A stretch of DNA of 64,000 bases, taken from Bacteroidales bacterium. Its GTDB lineage: Bacteria > Bacteroidota > Bacteroidia > Bacteroidales > UBA932. Numbering within the stretch: position 1 is the first letter of the stretch; every line of letters starts with the position of its first letter. Shown piece by piece: positions 18,540 to 27,595 of this stretch. The notes below the pieces were generated by a model. It searched no databases. It saw only the letters and a program-made list of their open reading frames with translations, and was not told the origin of the DNA. Location of the stretch: contig JAFYLU010000071.1 in NCBI GenBank assembly GCA_017550025.1, positions 1 through 64,000 on the forward strand, read 5' to 3'. The position numbers and the translations under genes are program-made.

Positions 18540-19007
18540 ATGAAATACCTTATCAGATCAGTAAAGTACTTTTTCTACTTCGCATTCCTCACTACTGCAA
18601 TCGTCTATGCACTGGTCCTCATAGGAGCAGTCGAAGGCAATATCAACACAATTTTTGAAGGCGGATACAACGCATTGTGGAAGATTGCCATATTTTTTGC
18701 ATTGGTGGCAGCCGTATATCCGAAGGTAGGTTTCATCAGCCGTCATATAGCCGTGGACCGCGACTGGAATGAGATCCGCAACGAAGCAGTGGAATACTTC
18801 CGCGAGAAGAGATATGTCATCGAGTCGGAAAACGAAGAAAAGGTAACGCTCCGATTCAAGGATATGGCCGGAAGGATCTCGAAAATGTTTGAAGACAGGA
18901 TCACTCTCACCAGGGCTGCCGGCGGTTATGAGCTTGAAGGCTTGAGAAAAGACGTATGGAGACTTGCCACAGGACTGGAGCACCGCCTGTCTCCAGACAA
19001 CGAATGA
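18540..19007 (+). CDS. Small two-helix membrane protein, unknown function
   Basis: A 155-residue protein with two N-terminal transmembrane helices (about 10-30 and 42-60) and a soluble domain (VDRDWNEIRNEAVEYFREKRYVIESEN...) rich in charged residues. Typical of a short conserved Bacteroidetes hypothetical; I cannot name a family. Own promoter at 18494-18501; the stop overlaps an ATG (19004) of the next gene's reading frame. Confidence 0.7.
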   Translation: MKYLIRSVKYFFYFAFLTTAIVYALVLIGAVEGNINTIFEGGYNALWKIAIFFALVAAVYPKVGFISRHIAVDRDWNEIRNEAVEYFREKRYVIESENEEKVTLRFKDMAGRISKMFEDRITLTRAAGGYELEGLRKDVWRLATGLEHRLSPDNE

Positions 19008-19039
19008 CAGGCCTGACAGGAACTTTAAAATCTCTGGTA

Positions 19040-19258
19040 ATGGATGAACTTAAGACCGTCGCCAAATTCGGCGATCCGATGCTGGCAAGCATCTCAAAGG
19101 GCCTGCTCGAAGCAAACGGCATCAAGGCGGAAATATTCGGAGCATACTCCTCATATCCCTCCTTCAATGCCGTCGAACAGGACATCGAACTTAAGGTCAA
19201 TGCAGAAGACTACGAGTCGGCATTGAGCATCTTGGCTGCCTCTGACAAGGCAGAATAG
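19040..19258 (+). CDS. DUF2007-type small protein
   Basis: A 72-residue protein with the pattern of the DUF2007 'putative signal transducing protein' family: LKTVAKFGDPMLASISKGLLEANGIKAEIFG... then a strand-helix end (ELKVNAEDYESALSILAAS). I choose the ATG at 19040; an ATG at 19004, overlapping the upstream stop (ATGA), would add 12 residues and imply coupling. The last 49 nt overlap the convergent DUF3109 gene. Confidence 0.65.
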   Translation: MDELKTVAKFGDPMLASISKGLLEANGIKAEIFGAYSSYPSFNAVEQDIELKVNAEDYESALSILAASDKAE

Positions 19259-19806
19259 AAATCTTCGCCAAAATAACGTTCAATAGGTTCGCGCAGGAAT
19301 TCATACACGCGGACCTTTTCTCTTTTGCCCTTTGCAAATGCATCCTGGCAGATATGCCATCTGTGAAGGTTAAGGGCTCTGGTACCGTTGCTGAGCTGGG
19401 TGATGCGTATAGGATAGAGCCAGCATGAGATTGGCTTGCGGAAGTCACCCTTACCCTGGAACCAGCATCTTTCCATAGAACAGAAGCAGTTTCCGTCCTC
19501 ATCGAACAGGGTATATGCGCATTCCTCGCTGCCAGGCACCAGAGGAGTGACCATGTCACCGTCTCTGTCTATTTCAAAATAGCCCTTGGCCGCAACAGCA
19601 GCACGGCCCTCATCCGACATTATCGGAGAAAAGATGTGATAGTTCTTTTCGATGGCTTCAGCCTCACATTCCTCCATCGGGGCACCGCTGTCGCCTATGA
19701 CGCAGCAGCAGCCCTTGCACTTCTCGTAATCACATGCAAAATACTCGGTCAGAATCTCCTCTGACACAAGACAATCGTCGATCTGGATAATTGTTCCGTG
19801 GTACAT
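19210..19806 (-). CDS. DUF3109 family cysteine-rich protein
   Basis: A 198-residue protein with a cluster of conserved cysteines: CDYEKCKGCCCVIGDSGAP near residues 25-42, CAYT, CFCSMERCWFQGK and ISCWLYPIRI, and ICQDAF. This is the DUF3109 pattern, related to the zinc/iron-cluster-binding YkgJ-like proteins. The cysteines probably bind a metal cluster; role unknown. It starts 5 nt after the stop of the M16-like gene, so the two likely share a transcript. Confidence 0.82.
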   Translation of the reverse strand: MYHGTIIQIDDCLVSEEILTEYFACDYEKCKGCCCVIGDSGAPMEECEAEAIEKNYHIFSPIMSDEGRAAVAAKGYFEIDRDGDMVTPLVPGSEECAYTLFDEDGNCFCSMERCWFQGKGDFRKPISCWLYPIRITQLSNGTRALNLHRWHICQDAFAKGKREKVRVYEFLREPIERYFGEDFYSALSEAAKMLNADS

Positions 19807-19811
19807 ATAAA

Positions 19812-22436
19812 CTAATCTTTCATTATTACATATTCAACCTTGCTGCCCGACACAAGAGAAGATAGCATAGCCTCCACCTTTTCCGCTGTCACGGCATCTA
19901 TCTTCGAGGCATAATCAGTGGAAAGATCCTTTCCGTCAAGATGTCTCAACGCTATAGCCGTGGTCCAATATGACGGGTCATTCATTTCCACAGCGATTTC
20001 ATTCTTGAGACGGGACATGTAGCCTGAAATGGCAGAACCGTCAACCCCCTTGTGCGATATATCCGACAATAAGGACCTGATGATACCGAGAACATCCCCG
20101 GCAGTCATGCCTCCGCCTCCAGATGCGAATCCGTCAGGATCCGCCTCGGAAACGGATATGCTCACATTCACCCTGTCTTCCGGATAGACCCTGCACACAT
20201 GTGACACAGACAGGTGATATCCGGTATCTACCAACGATTCGGCAAGCTTCTGCTCAAGATACATCACCGCAACCGCCGCTGTCATATAGCTGTCAGCCGT
20301 AATCGAAGCCCTTGCAGACATCACCACATCTATGCTGTTTTCCTCACCGCCCTTCGTATATGTAGACCATCCGGAAATAGGCTGATAGCGGACATTCGGC
20401 CTGCGCACTGCAGCATCCCTTGTCCTGAACGCACCGACATAATCAAGAAGAATCTTCTTGAGCTTGTCTTCCCTGATATCTCCAACCAAGATGAGCAGAC
20501 CGTCATTCATCTTTGCCATCTGTGAAGACAGGTAACTGCCTGTTCTTCCGGCGAAGCCAGGGGAGATCTTACCGGGTGCCTTATATGACGAATATCTGTA
20601 TCCCGGACACATGATGCTGTCTATTGCAGTCATTCTCGCAGTCCTGGAAACCTTCCCGTACTCCAAGGCAAGGTCTTCTCCTGCCGCATAATACCCCAAG
20701 GCTTCCTCCGAAGGACTGCATCCCTGCGACAAGGCAAGCAGAGCCTTCATCAGAAGTCCTGCTTCCTGTTCCGGTGCTGTTCCGCTGACCATAAGATTCG
20801 ACAAATGCACCTTCGTGCCCATTGTTATTCCCTGCGTCATCAGAATATCCCTGAAATCCTTTCCCTTTATTCCTGACACATAGCAGTAATCAAGGAAGTC
20901 TGACATGTATGCACCCTCCCCCACAGCAAGATCCTCGACATGTCCATATCCTCCGTTAAGGGCCAGCATATAATGCAGCTGACCGTCCGAAGGCATGTTA
21001 CGATACACCACCTTGAATCCGTTCGAGAAAGTCCAGACAGAGCCTCCCGAAACATGGTCCTTCTTGACTGACTTGAGCTTAACCTTCGGTCCAGATCCAG
21101 GAAACGAAAGTGTGTCGCTCATGTTCGGGGATGAGGAGCGTAAAGACTTTCCTTCCTGCCCCGCCACCCATACGGAATCGAAGAGAGACCTGACAGCCAG
21201 GCTGTCGGCCATACCGGTCACACTTACCTCTATATTCTCATCCTTGTCGAGCAAGGCCGAAATGATGCCGTTAAGCAATCTTACTCCCGTAGTATCCGGA
21301 ATATTTCTCGACGAGTGGTATGAAAGGCGTTCTTTTGCCGAAGCCAATGACGAACCGTTCATAAAAGCCGATATGCATCTGTCCACATAATCACCATCTC
21401 CGTTCAACTCTCTTCTGGCCTTCTCACGGAGAGTATTCTTGAACCTTGACATGGCAAGGCGTCGTTCTCCCGTCGTCACACCTGCCGCATCCATAGACGA
21501 CATGACCATTGAAACAGTCTCCACAGCCGCCTCGCAGTCCTTCTCTGCAACGGCCAGCCTCACCGTGAACGAATGATCGGAAGGAGAGTCCACCCCGTCA
21601 GAATACTCATACCTGACATCGGCAGATGGTATGCTCCTGTCTTCCAATATATCAGCTATCCTTTCGCATGCGATGTCACCCATCACCTCCATAGCCATTG
21701 CAAACACCTCCGACCGGACTGTATTCATATATTCACGCGGCGTCCTCGCAGAAAACCATGTGACAGAGACTTCCGCCAAAGGTCCGTCTGTATCAACCGC
21801 CGAGAATACTGCAGGCCTTTCCTTCCAGACATATTCCTCGCGTGGCAGTGATTCTCCGGAATGGACCATCAGCGACATGACGCGCAGCTTTTCCGCCACG
21901 GATGCAGGATCGATATCTCCTGACACTATGACAGCCTGATCTCCCGGAACATACCATCTGCTGACAAAATCATCATCCGTCCTGTTGCACCTGTCCACAA
22001 GATTCATCATGACCATAAGAGTGGAATCAAGGGCAGCCGGAGAACTGATGCCGATACCGGAAAAGAGAAAGACAGTAGCATCGTCTGTAACCTTCACGAA
22101 ACCGTCACGGTCTGGGGATGCGCCATGACGTACCATATAGTGCTGGAGAGTGGAAGATACCGTTCCGCATGGTGAAGCCAAGGCTTTCCGTGCCGCCGCC
22201 ACAGGCTCGGAGGGACAGTCTGTCACTGTCTTCCTGCCGGTCTTCTGTACAAGGGCGAAATCCGCCTGACCTTTGGCAGACCTGTCGGAAACCAGATAAT
22301 AATTCAGTCCGTCCGGCAGAGTCCCGCTGACAATAGCCGGATCCCGGGGAAGGACGGCAATGCCTTGAGCCATTGCGGCCGAGTGGAGAAGAACGGCCGA
22401 CAATAGTGTAAACATCTGTATCAAAAATGATTTCAT
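19812..22436 (-). CDS. Peptidase M16-like protein without the zinc motif
   Basis: An 874-residue exported protein with a signal peptide (MKSFLIQMFTLLSAVLLHSAAMAQ) and the tandem two-domain M16/insulinase layout (SGTLPDGLNYYLV at the start of the first half, TFSNGFKVVYRNMPSDG and NGGYGHVEDLAVGEGAYMSDFL in the second). The HxxEH zinc motif expected around residues 60-80 is absent, so it is probably a non-catalytic M16 homologue. Many M16 proteins pair an active with an inactive partner, but no partner gene is nearby. Start at 22436 chosen for the signal peptide. Confidence 0.75.
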   Translation of the reverse strand: MKSFLIQMFTLLSAVLLHSAAMAQGIAVLPRDPAIVSGTLPDGLNYYLVSDRSAKGQADFALVQKTGRKTVTDCPSEPVAAARKALASPCGTVSSTLQHYMVRHGASPDRDGFVKVTDDATVFLFSGIGISSPAALDSTLMVMMNLVDRCNRTDDDFVSRWYVPGDQAVIVSGDIDPASVAEKLRVMSLMVHSGESLPREEYVWKERPAVFSAVDTDGPLAEVSVTWFSARTPREYMNTVRSEVFAMAMEVMGDIACERIADILEDRSIPSADVRYEYSDGVDSPSDHSFTVRLAVAEKDCEAAVETVSMVMSSMDAAGVTTGERRLAMSRFKNTLREKARRELNGDGDYVDRCISAFMNGSSLASAKERLSYHSSRNIPDTTGVRLLNGIISALLDKDENIEVSVTGMADSLAVRSLFDSVWVAGQEGKSLRSSSPNMSDTLSFPGSGPKVKLKSVKKDHVSGGSVWTFSNGFKVVYRNMPSDGQLHYMLALNGGYGHVEDLAVGEGAYMSDFLDYCYVSGIKGKDFRDILMTQGITMGTKVHLSNLMVSGTAPEQEAGLLMKALLALSQGCSPSEEALGYYAAGEDLALEYGKVSRTARMTAIDSIMCPGYRYSSYKAPGKISPGFAGRTGSYLSSQMAKMNDGLLILVGDIREDKLKKILLDYVGAFRTRDAAVRRPNVRYQPISGWSTYTKGGEENSIDVVMSARASITADSYMTAAVAVMYLEQKLAESLVDTGYHLSVSHVCRVYPEDRVNVSISVSEADPDGFASGGGGMTAGDVLGIIRSLLSDISHKGVDGSAISGYMSRLKNEIAVEMNDPSYWTTAIALRHLDGKDLSTDYASKIDAVTAEKVEAMLSSLVSGSKVEYVIMKD

Positions 22437-22457
22437 AATAATATTAAGTTCGGATTG

Positions 22458-22487
22458 CAAAAATACGACAAAAAATTCCTATTTTTG
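22458..22487. promoter_or_regulatory. Overlapping divergent promoters
   Basis: TATTTTTG on the minus strand (22458-22465) fits the M16-like gene, and TATTTTTG on the plus strand (22480-22487), with TTG at 22455-22457, fits the TPR gene. The -33 region of one overlaps the -7 of the other, so the promoters probably compete. Confidence 0.55.
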
Positions 22488-22535
22488 CATCTTGTGGTAC
22501 TTTTGAATATTAATGTTAAACAAATTGATGATACT

Positions 22536-23477
22536 ATGAAGAAAATTTTCCTTCTTTTTGCAGCTGCTGTAATGACAGCAGGAGTAATGTCCGCACAGGA
22601 CATCAACCAGGCTACAGAGGCATACAACAACGGTGCTATGGAGCTCCAGATGGGCAACACAACTGCAGCTATCGAAAACTTCCAGACAGCTCTCACAATG
22701 GGTGAGGCTCTCGGAGAAGCAGGTGCTGATCTCGTGGCAAACTGTAAGAAGGCAATCTGCTCGGCAACCCTCAGCCATGCAAAGGATCTTTACAACGCAA
22801 AGGATTTTGAAAACGCTATCGTTGCATTCCAGCAGGCAAAGGATGCAGCTGAAGCTTACGGTGAGGCTGAAATCGCAGCAGAGGCTGGCGAGCTTATCGG
22901 CCAGACAGAGATGGTAAAGTACAACACTGACGGAAAGGCTGCGATGAGAGCAAAGGACTACCCTACAGCTATCGCAAACTTCACAAAGGTTCTCGAAATG
23001 GATCCTGCAAACGGTGGAGTTGCAATTCAGCTCGGACAGGCTTACATGAGAGCAGGCCAGCTCGACGAGTCTATCGCAGCGCTTGAGGTTGCACAGGCTA
23101 ACGGAGAGGGCGAGAACGCATCAAAGCTTCTTTCAAACATCTACCTCAAGAAGGCTCAGGCAAGCAACAAGGCAAAGAAATACCAGGAGGTTGTTGATTT
23201 CGCCGCAAAGTCAAACGAGGCTCTTGAGAACGGCAATGCTTACAAGCTTGCTGCAAGCGCACTCCAGAAGCTCGGAAAGAACGACGAGTGCATCGCTGCC
23301 TACGAGAAGTATCTTGAGGTAACTCCGGATGCAAAGGATGCTGGCGGAATCAACTGCACAATCGCAGTACTTTATCAGCAGGCCGGCAACAAGGCAAAGG
23401 CAAAGGAGTATTACGAGAAGATCGTAAACGACCCACAGTTCGGTGCAACTGCACAGGAGCAGCTCAAGACCCTCTAA
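22536..23477 (+). CDS. Exported tetratricopeptide-repeat protein
   Basis: A 313-residue protein with signal peptide (MKKIFLLFAAAVMTAGVMSAQ) and at least five TPR-like helix pairs (AYNNGAMELQMGNTTAAIEN, KDLYNAKDFENAIVAFQQAK, GKAAMRAKDYPTAIANFTKV, GQAYMRAGQLDESIAALEVA, AYEKYLEVTPDAKDAGG). A periplasmic scaffold is likely; no enzymatic domain. Codon use is strongly biased (AAG, GCA, CTC), as in highly expressed genes. Three nt before the U32 peptidase gene. Confidence 0.85.
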   Translation: MKKIFLLFAAAVMTAGVMSAQDINQATEAYNNGAMELQMGNTTAAIENFQTALTMGEALGEAGADLVANCKKAICSATLSHAKDLYNAKDFENAIVAFQQAKDAAEAYGEAEIAAEAGELIGQTEMVKYNTDGKAAMRAKDYPTAIANFTKVLEMDPANGGVAIQLGQAYMRAGQLDESIAALEVAQANGEGENASKLLSNIYLKKAQASNKAKKYQEVVDFAAKSNEALENGNAYKLAASALQKLGKNDECIAAYEKYLEVTPDAKDAGGINCTIAVLYQQAGNKAKAKEYYEKIVNDPQFGATAQEQLKTL

Positions 23478-23480
23478 TCA

Positions 23481-25370
23481 ATGAGACAGCTTGAACTGCT
23501 TGCTCCGGCAAGAGACGCACAGATCGGCATCGCAGCAATCGACTGCGGTGCCGATGCTGTGTATATCGCCGGTCCGCAGTTCGGAGCCAGACAGGCGGCG
23601 GGAAACAGCATGGAGGATATCCGCCGGCTTTGCGAACATGCCCACAGATATGGGGCGAGGATCTTCGTCGCACTGAACACCATACTTTACGACGACGAGC
23701 TCGAAGCCGCATATAATCAGATGCTTGCCGTACAGGAAGCCGGAGCTGACGCCCTGATCATACAGGACATGGCCGTGCTTGAAATGGCAAGGAAAGGCAT
23801 TGCAGACTTAAGGAAGGACTTCCGTCTGCCTCTCCATGCATCCACACAATGCGCCATCCGCACACCGGAGCAGGCCGCATTCCTCGAAAGCCTCGGATTC
23901 TCGAGACTCATCCTCGAAAGAGAACTATCACTGGACCAGATTAAGGCAATCCGTGATGCGGTCAGCTGCGAGCTCGAATTCTTCGTACATGGAGCACTCT
24001 GTGTATGCTATAGCGGACAGTGCTACCTTTCAGAACAGATCGCCGGCAGAAGCGCCAACCGCGGAGCATGCATACAGGCCTGCAGGTCAAGGTATGATCT
24101 TGTGGATTCCGACGGAAAGACTTTGGTAAAGGACAAGGCCCTGCTTTCACTCAAGGACTATAACCTGAGGGAGAGGATAGCGGACCTTGCCGAAGCGGGA
24201 ATCACTTCATTCAAGATAGAAGGAAGACTGAAGAACGAATCATATGTGAGGAATGTCGTACGCGACTACTCGATCATGATCGACAGGACAATTGCCGGAA
24301 TGCCTGACAGATATGAAAGAGGATCATACGGACATGTCACCGGAGGATTTACCCCTGACACGGCAAAGACCTTCAACAGAGGTTACACGGAACTTTTCAT
24401 AGACGGGAAACGCGGCAGATGGGCAGCCATGGACGCGGCAAAGGCCATGGGTGAGGGAATCGGTCAGGTGACAGGCCTGAACAAGGACAAGACCGCAGTC
24501 AGCCTCAGACTTTCAGGAAAAGGAACAGATCTCAACAACGGAGACGGTTTCTCTTTTGTCGCCAAGGACGGAAGCGTATGCGGATTTCGTGGTGACATAT
24601 GCGACGGGAAGACGATAAAATGCAAGAGCACTCCTGCCCTTTTTGTCGGAGCAAGAATCTTCAGGAACATCAATGTAGCCTTTGAAAAGGAGATAGAAAG
24701 ACAGGCTTGCGCAAGGGAAATCCGGGTCATGACAGAAATGGACTTCATCCTGTCTGACGATGGATCATGGACAGTCAGGGCCCATGCATCAAGCGAGGAC
24801 GGCAGAAGGATTTCCGAAGACTTCACGGCAGGAAACCAGACAGCCAACAACAGGGAGCGCATGGTGGAGATGATCAGAAGCCAGATCAGCAAGTCCGCCG
24901 GCATATACAGGTTCGACATCGACCTGACTTCTTGTCCGGAAGACATCCCGTTCATGAGCGCTTCATTCCTGAACAACATCAGAAGAACCCTCGCGGAAAG
25001 GCTGGAGAGCCTTCCGTGCGGGAAAAAGGACATCCTTCACAGGGATCTGGAAAAAGTAACTGAAAAACATTTCCCCCTGAAGGATGCCACATACAAGGCC
25101 AATATATCAAACACAGTTTCAGAAGCCTTGTACAGAAGAACCGGAGCAGAAAATATCGAAAAGGCATTTGAGCTTGTGCAGACAGAGTCTGCAGAACTGA
25201 TGCGTACCAGGTACTGCATACGCTATGAGCTCGGCATGTGCCCGAAACATCATGGCTGCAAAGCCGTAAAGGATCTTTTCCTTCTCAACAACGGCCGCAG
25301 ATTCGCCCTGCATTTCGACTGCAGGTCCTGCGAAATGACTGTCCTCAATACTCCACAATCTCGAAAGTAA
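23481..25370 (+). CDS. Peptidase U32 family protein
   Basis: A 629-residue U32 protein. The TIM-barrel N-terminal part has LELLAPARDAQIGIAAIDCGADAVYIAGPQFGAR-type sequence, the cysteine motif GALCVCYSGQCYLSEQIAGRSANRGAC and SFKIEGRLKN. A C-terminal domain has further cysteines (RYELGMCPKHHGC, HFDCRSCEM). Members studied in enterobacteria (RlhA, TrhP) take part in rRNA or tRNA hydroxylation rather than proteolysis, so 'peptidase' may mislead. Starts 3 nt after the TPR gene; its last 26 nt overlap the convergent lipoprotein gene. Confidence 0.88.
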   Translation: MRQLELLAPARDAQIGIAAIDCGADAVYIAGPQFGARQAAGNSMEDIRRLCEHAHRYGARIFVALNTILYDDELEAAYNQMLAVQEAGADALIIQDMAVLEMARKGIADLRKDFRLPLHASTQCAIRTPEQAAFLESLGFSRLILERELSLDQIKAIRDAVSCELEFFVHGALCVCYSGQCYLSEQIAGRSANRGACIQACRSRYDLVDSDGKTLVKDKALLSLKDYNLRERIADLAEAGITSFKIEGRLKNESYVRNVVRDYSIMIDRTIAGMPDRYERGSYGHVTGGFTPDTAKTFNRGYTELFIDGKRGRWAAMDAAKAMGEGIGQVTGLNKDKTAVSLRLSGKGTDLNNGDGFSFVAKDGSVCGFRGDICDGKTIKCKSTPALFVGARIFRNINVAFEKEIERQACAREIRVMTEMDFILSDDGSWTVRAHASSEDGRRISEDFTAGNQTANNRERMVEMIRSQISKSAGIYRFDIDLTSCPEDIPFMSASFLNNIRRTLAERLESLPCGKKDILHRDLEKVTEKHFPLKDATYKANISNTVSEALYRRTGAENIEKAFELVQTESAELMRTRYCIRYELGMCPKHHGCKAVKDLFLLNNGRRFALHFDCRSCEMTVLNTPQSRK

Positions 25371-26568
25371 GGTCGACATCTCCAAAATGTCCGACAAGAT
25401 TGTTGTTGGCTTCCAGCCAGCGGCTTGAAAGCTGACCTCTCCATACTATGTCGTCACGGGAATTGAACGGAAGCTTCAGTTCCACTCCGTAGCTTTTCGA
25501 CTCGATCCTCACAAGAGCCGTGCACTGCCATTCGGTCCTGGTACCTCCGTCATCTTCAGTGATCATGAAGGCACAATGGGTCATCTGCCCCGTCCAGTCG
25601 GAAACCAATACCGCATTAAAAGGCACCGGACTACCCATCTGGCTACGCTTGACCACCACCATGAAATCCGTGACCGTGGGAGCATACAGGCGAAGCTCCG
25701 CTTCCGTAGCTGCCGTGAAATCCTCCACGGAGCCTGTCTTCACGAAGAATTCAGATGCTCCGGCGAACCATGAATCATAATTGCGTTTCATTGTGAAATC
25801 CTTGAGGATCAGCGTCCTCACAGGGGTCTTCGTCTTTGTCGGCGGTGCAGCTGAATTCGGTCTGACGATTATGTTTCCGCCTCCCTCGCCCCATTCCGGA
25901 TTCTCTCTCCTCAACATTTCGAGTGTAGTGTAGTCTGCGTCTGAATTCCTGTTAACAACCCAAACAGGCACATTCCTCGCCATCTCCTCATCCACCATCA
26001 CCTTCTCCACATGGCGGAAACCATTATCGTCAGTCATAATTCGATATCCTATATTTATTTCTGACCCATCTTCAGGGTCGAATGTCATCACCGGCATGGA
26101 CTTTCCGTCCCATGACCGGGAAAAAGGCCAGTATATCTGAATGTCAGAATCAGTCAGCGCATCCAGAAAATCTTCCGGTTCCACATCAGCGGCCCGGGAA
26201 TCATGCAAGGCCTTTGTCACTGCATTTTCCCTGACATAATCCGCTATCAGATCCCTTAAGGATCCGGCTGCGGCTCCCCCAGCCTTGGAATGAGGATCAC
26301 CTACTCCCGCACCAGGATTGAGGAACAGGTCACGCATAGTATATTCTTCGTCATAACCGTTATCCGATGACGAGTTGACAGCAGAATATACCTCATCCAG
26401 ATGCACAGAGGACATCGGCACGGCAGCCAATATGCGGGCCACCTCGTCAAGACCGACATACAAAGAATCCGCTACATGCCTGTCGGGATCATTGTCCACA
26501 ACCTCACATGACTGCCAGGAAAGAAAGACAGGCAGTACGGCCATAATCGTCAAAACAAGTCTTTTCAT
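25345..26568 (-). CDS. Predicted lipoprotein, unknown family
   Basis: A 407-residue protein with a lipoprotein signal (MKRLVLTIMAVLPVFLSWQSC, Cys at 21), acidic after the Cys (EVVDNDPDR), then a region with DPEDGSEINIGYRIMTDD and a beta-rich C-terminal half (VRTLILKDFTMKRNYDSWFAG...). I recognise no catalytic motif. It is monocistronic. The spacing between conserved-looking blocks suggests a surface or periplasmic structural lipoprotein, but that is inference. Confidence 0.7.
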   Translation of the reverse strand: MKRLVLTIMAVLPVFLSWQSCEVVDNDPDRHVADSLYVGLDEVARILAAVPMSSVHLDEVYSAVNSSSDNGYDEEYTMRDLFLNPGAGVGDPHSKAGGAAAGSLRDLIADYVRENAVTKALHDSRAADVEPEDFLDALTDSDIQIYWPFSRSWDGKSMPVMTFDPEDGSEINIGYRIMTDDNGFRHVEKVMVDEEMARNVPVWVVNRNSDADYTTLEMLRRENPEWGEGGGNIIVRPNSAAPPTKTKTPVRTLILKDFTMKRNYDSWFAGASEFFVKTGSVEDFTAATEAELRLYAPTVTDFMVVVKRSQMGSPVPFNAVLVSDWTGQMTHCAFMITEDDGGTRTEWQCTALVRIESKSYGVELKLPFNSRDDIVWRGQLSSRWLEANNNLVGHFGDVDLTFEIVEY

Positions 26569-26640
26569 GATATGCTTTCTTTTTTCCGATACAAAGTTCC
26601 GGAGGATTATCCGTGTAACGAAAATTTATGAGCTTATCTG

Positions 26641-26673
26641 AAAAAATCGGCCTCCCACTTACGCAGGAGGCCG
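26641..26673 (-). terminator. Rho-independent terminator of the PBP1A-ddl-prmC operon
   Basis: On the minus strand CGGCCTCC (66-73 of this block), 10-nt loop, GGAGGCCG (48-55), then a run of six T. It follows the prmC stop by about 58 nt. Confidence 0.88.
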
Positions 26674-26730
26674 GTTCTGACCAGAAAATTTATTCAATAT
26701 TTTAAAATATCTTATAAAATGCGGAGACAT

Positions 26731-27594
26731 TCATCGTTCAAAGACCACAAATCTGTCCTTTTCATTCAGATCCTTCACCGTACGGACATTTCGGAAATGC
26801 AGATTTCGGAACACCATCTCCGTCTCGGGAGCGAGCGCTTCATTTATCTCGACTATTCCGAATCCTCCCGGCTTCAGCAAGGCAATGGCCCATTGTCCTA
26901 CAGCCCTATAGAACAGGAGAGGATCTTCATCTGACACGAAAAGCGCAAGGTGAGGTTCATGTTCCAGAACATTCTTCCTCATCAGAGCCTTCTCCGACTC
27001 CATGACATATGGAGGATTGCTGGCAAGCACATCGAATTGTCCGAGTTCTTCCGAAGGGCGTCCAAGGACATCCGCCTTCACGAAAGACGGCGACAAGGCT
27101 CCGGAAGACTTCATCTCCTCTGAAAAATCCTGACCTGCAGCCACCTTCAGGGCCTCATCGGATATATCCACACCTGTCACCTCCGTTCCGGGCATTTCCA
27201 GGGCAAGTGTCCATGCAATGCAGCCGCTTCCTGTGCAAAGGTCTATAATCCTGCCGGCAGTCCGGGCATTAACCACTTCACGACAAAGAAGCTCTGTCTC
27301 CGGTCGCGGGATAAGCACTGAGGGACTCACATTGAACCTCCTTCCATAGAAATAGGATTTTCCCATGACATACTGGACAGGCACACCGGAGGCCATAGAA
27401 GCGAATGCGGCACGGATATCATCACAGGCCGGTCCCGGCACTTCGTATGAAGGATCTATGATGTGGGTATGCCTTGTCGTACCCAGACGATGCTCCAGAT
27501 ACACCAAGACCATCTCGCGCGCCTCCATTTCCGGATATAGCGCCGAAACGGTCTTCGTTCCTTCAGATATGATATCCTTAAGTTTTATGATCAT
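26731..27594 (-). CDS. prmC: Peptide chain release factor N5-glutamine methyltransferase
   Basis: A 287-residue SAM-dependent methyltransferase that methylates the GGQ glutamine of RF1/RF2. Motifs: IPRPETELLCREV, IIDLCTGSGCIAWTLAL (SAM loop), VTGVDISDEAL and the catalytic NPPYV in DVLASNPPYVMESE. Length and layout match HemK/PrmC. Begins 1 nt after ddl; last gene of the PBP1A-ddl-prmC operon. Confidence 0.94.
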   Translation of the reverse strand: MIIKLKDIISEGTKTVSALYPEMEAREMVLVYLEHRLGTTRHTHIIDPSYEVPGPACDDIRAAFASMASGVPVQYVMGKSYFYGRRFNVSPSVLIPRPETELLCREVVNARTAGRIIDLCTGSGCIAWTLALEMPGTEVTGVDISDEALKVAAGQDFSEEMKSSGALSPSFVKADVLGRPSEELGQFDVLASNPPYVMESEKALMRKNVLEHEPHLALFVSDEDPLLFYRAVGQWAIALLKPGGFGIVEINEALAPETEMVFRNLHFRNVRTVKDLNEKDRFVVFER

Positions 27595-27595
27595 C

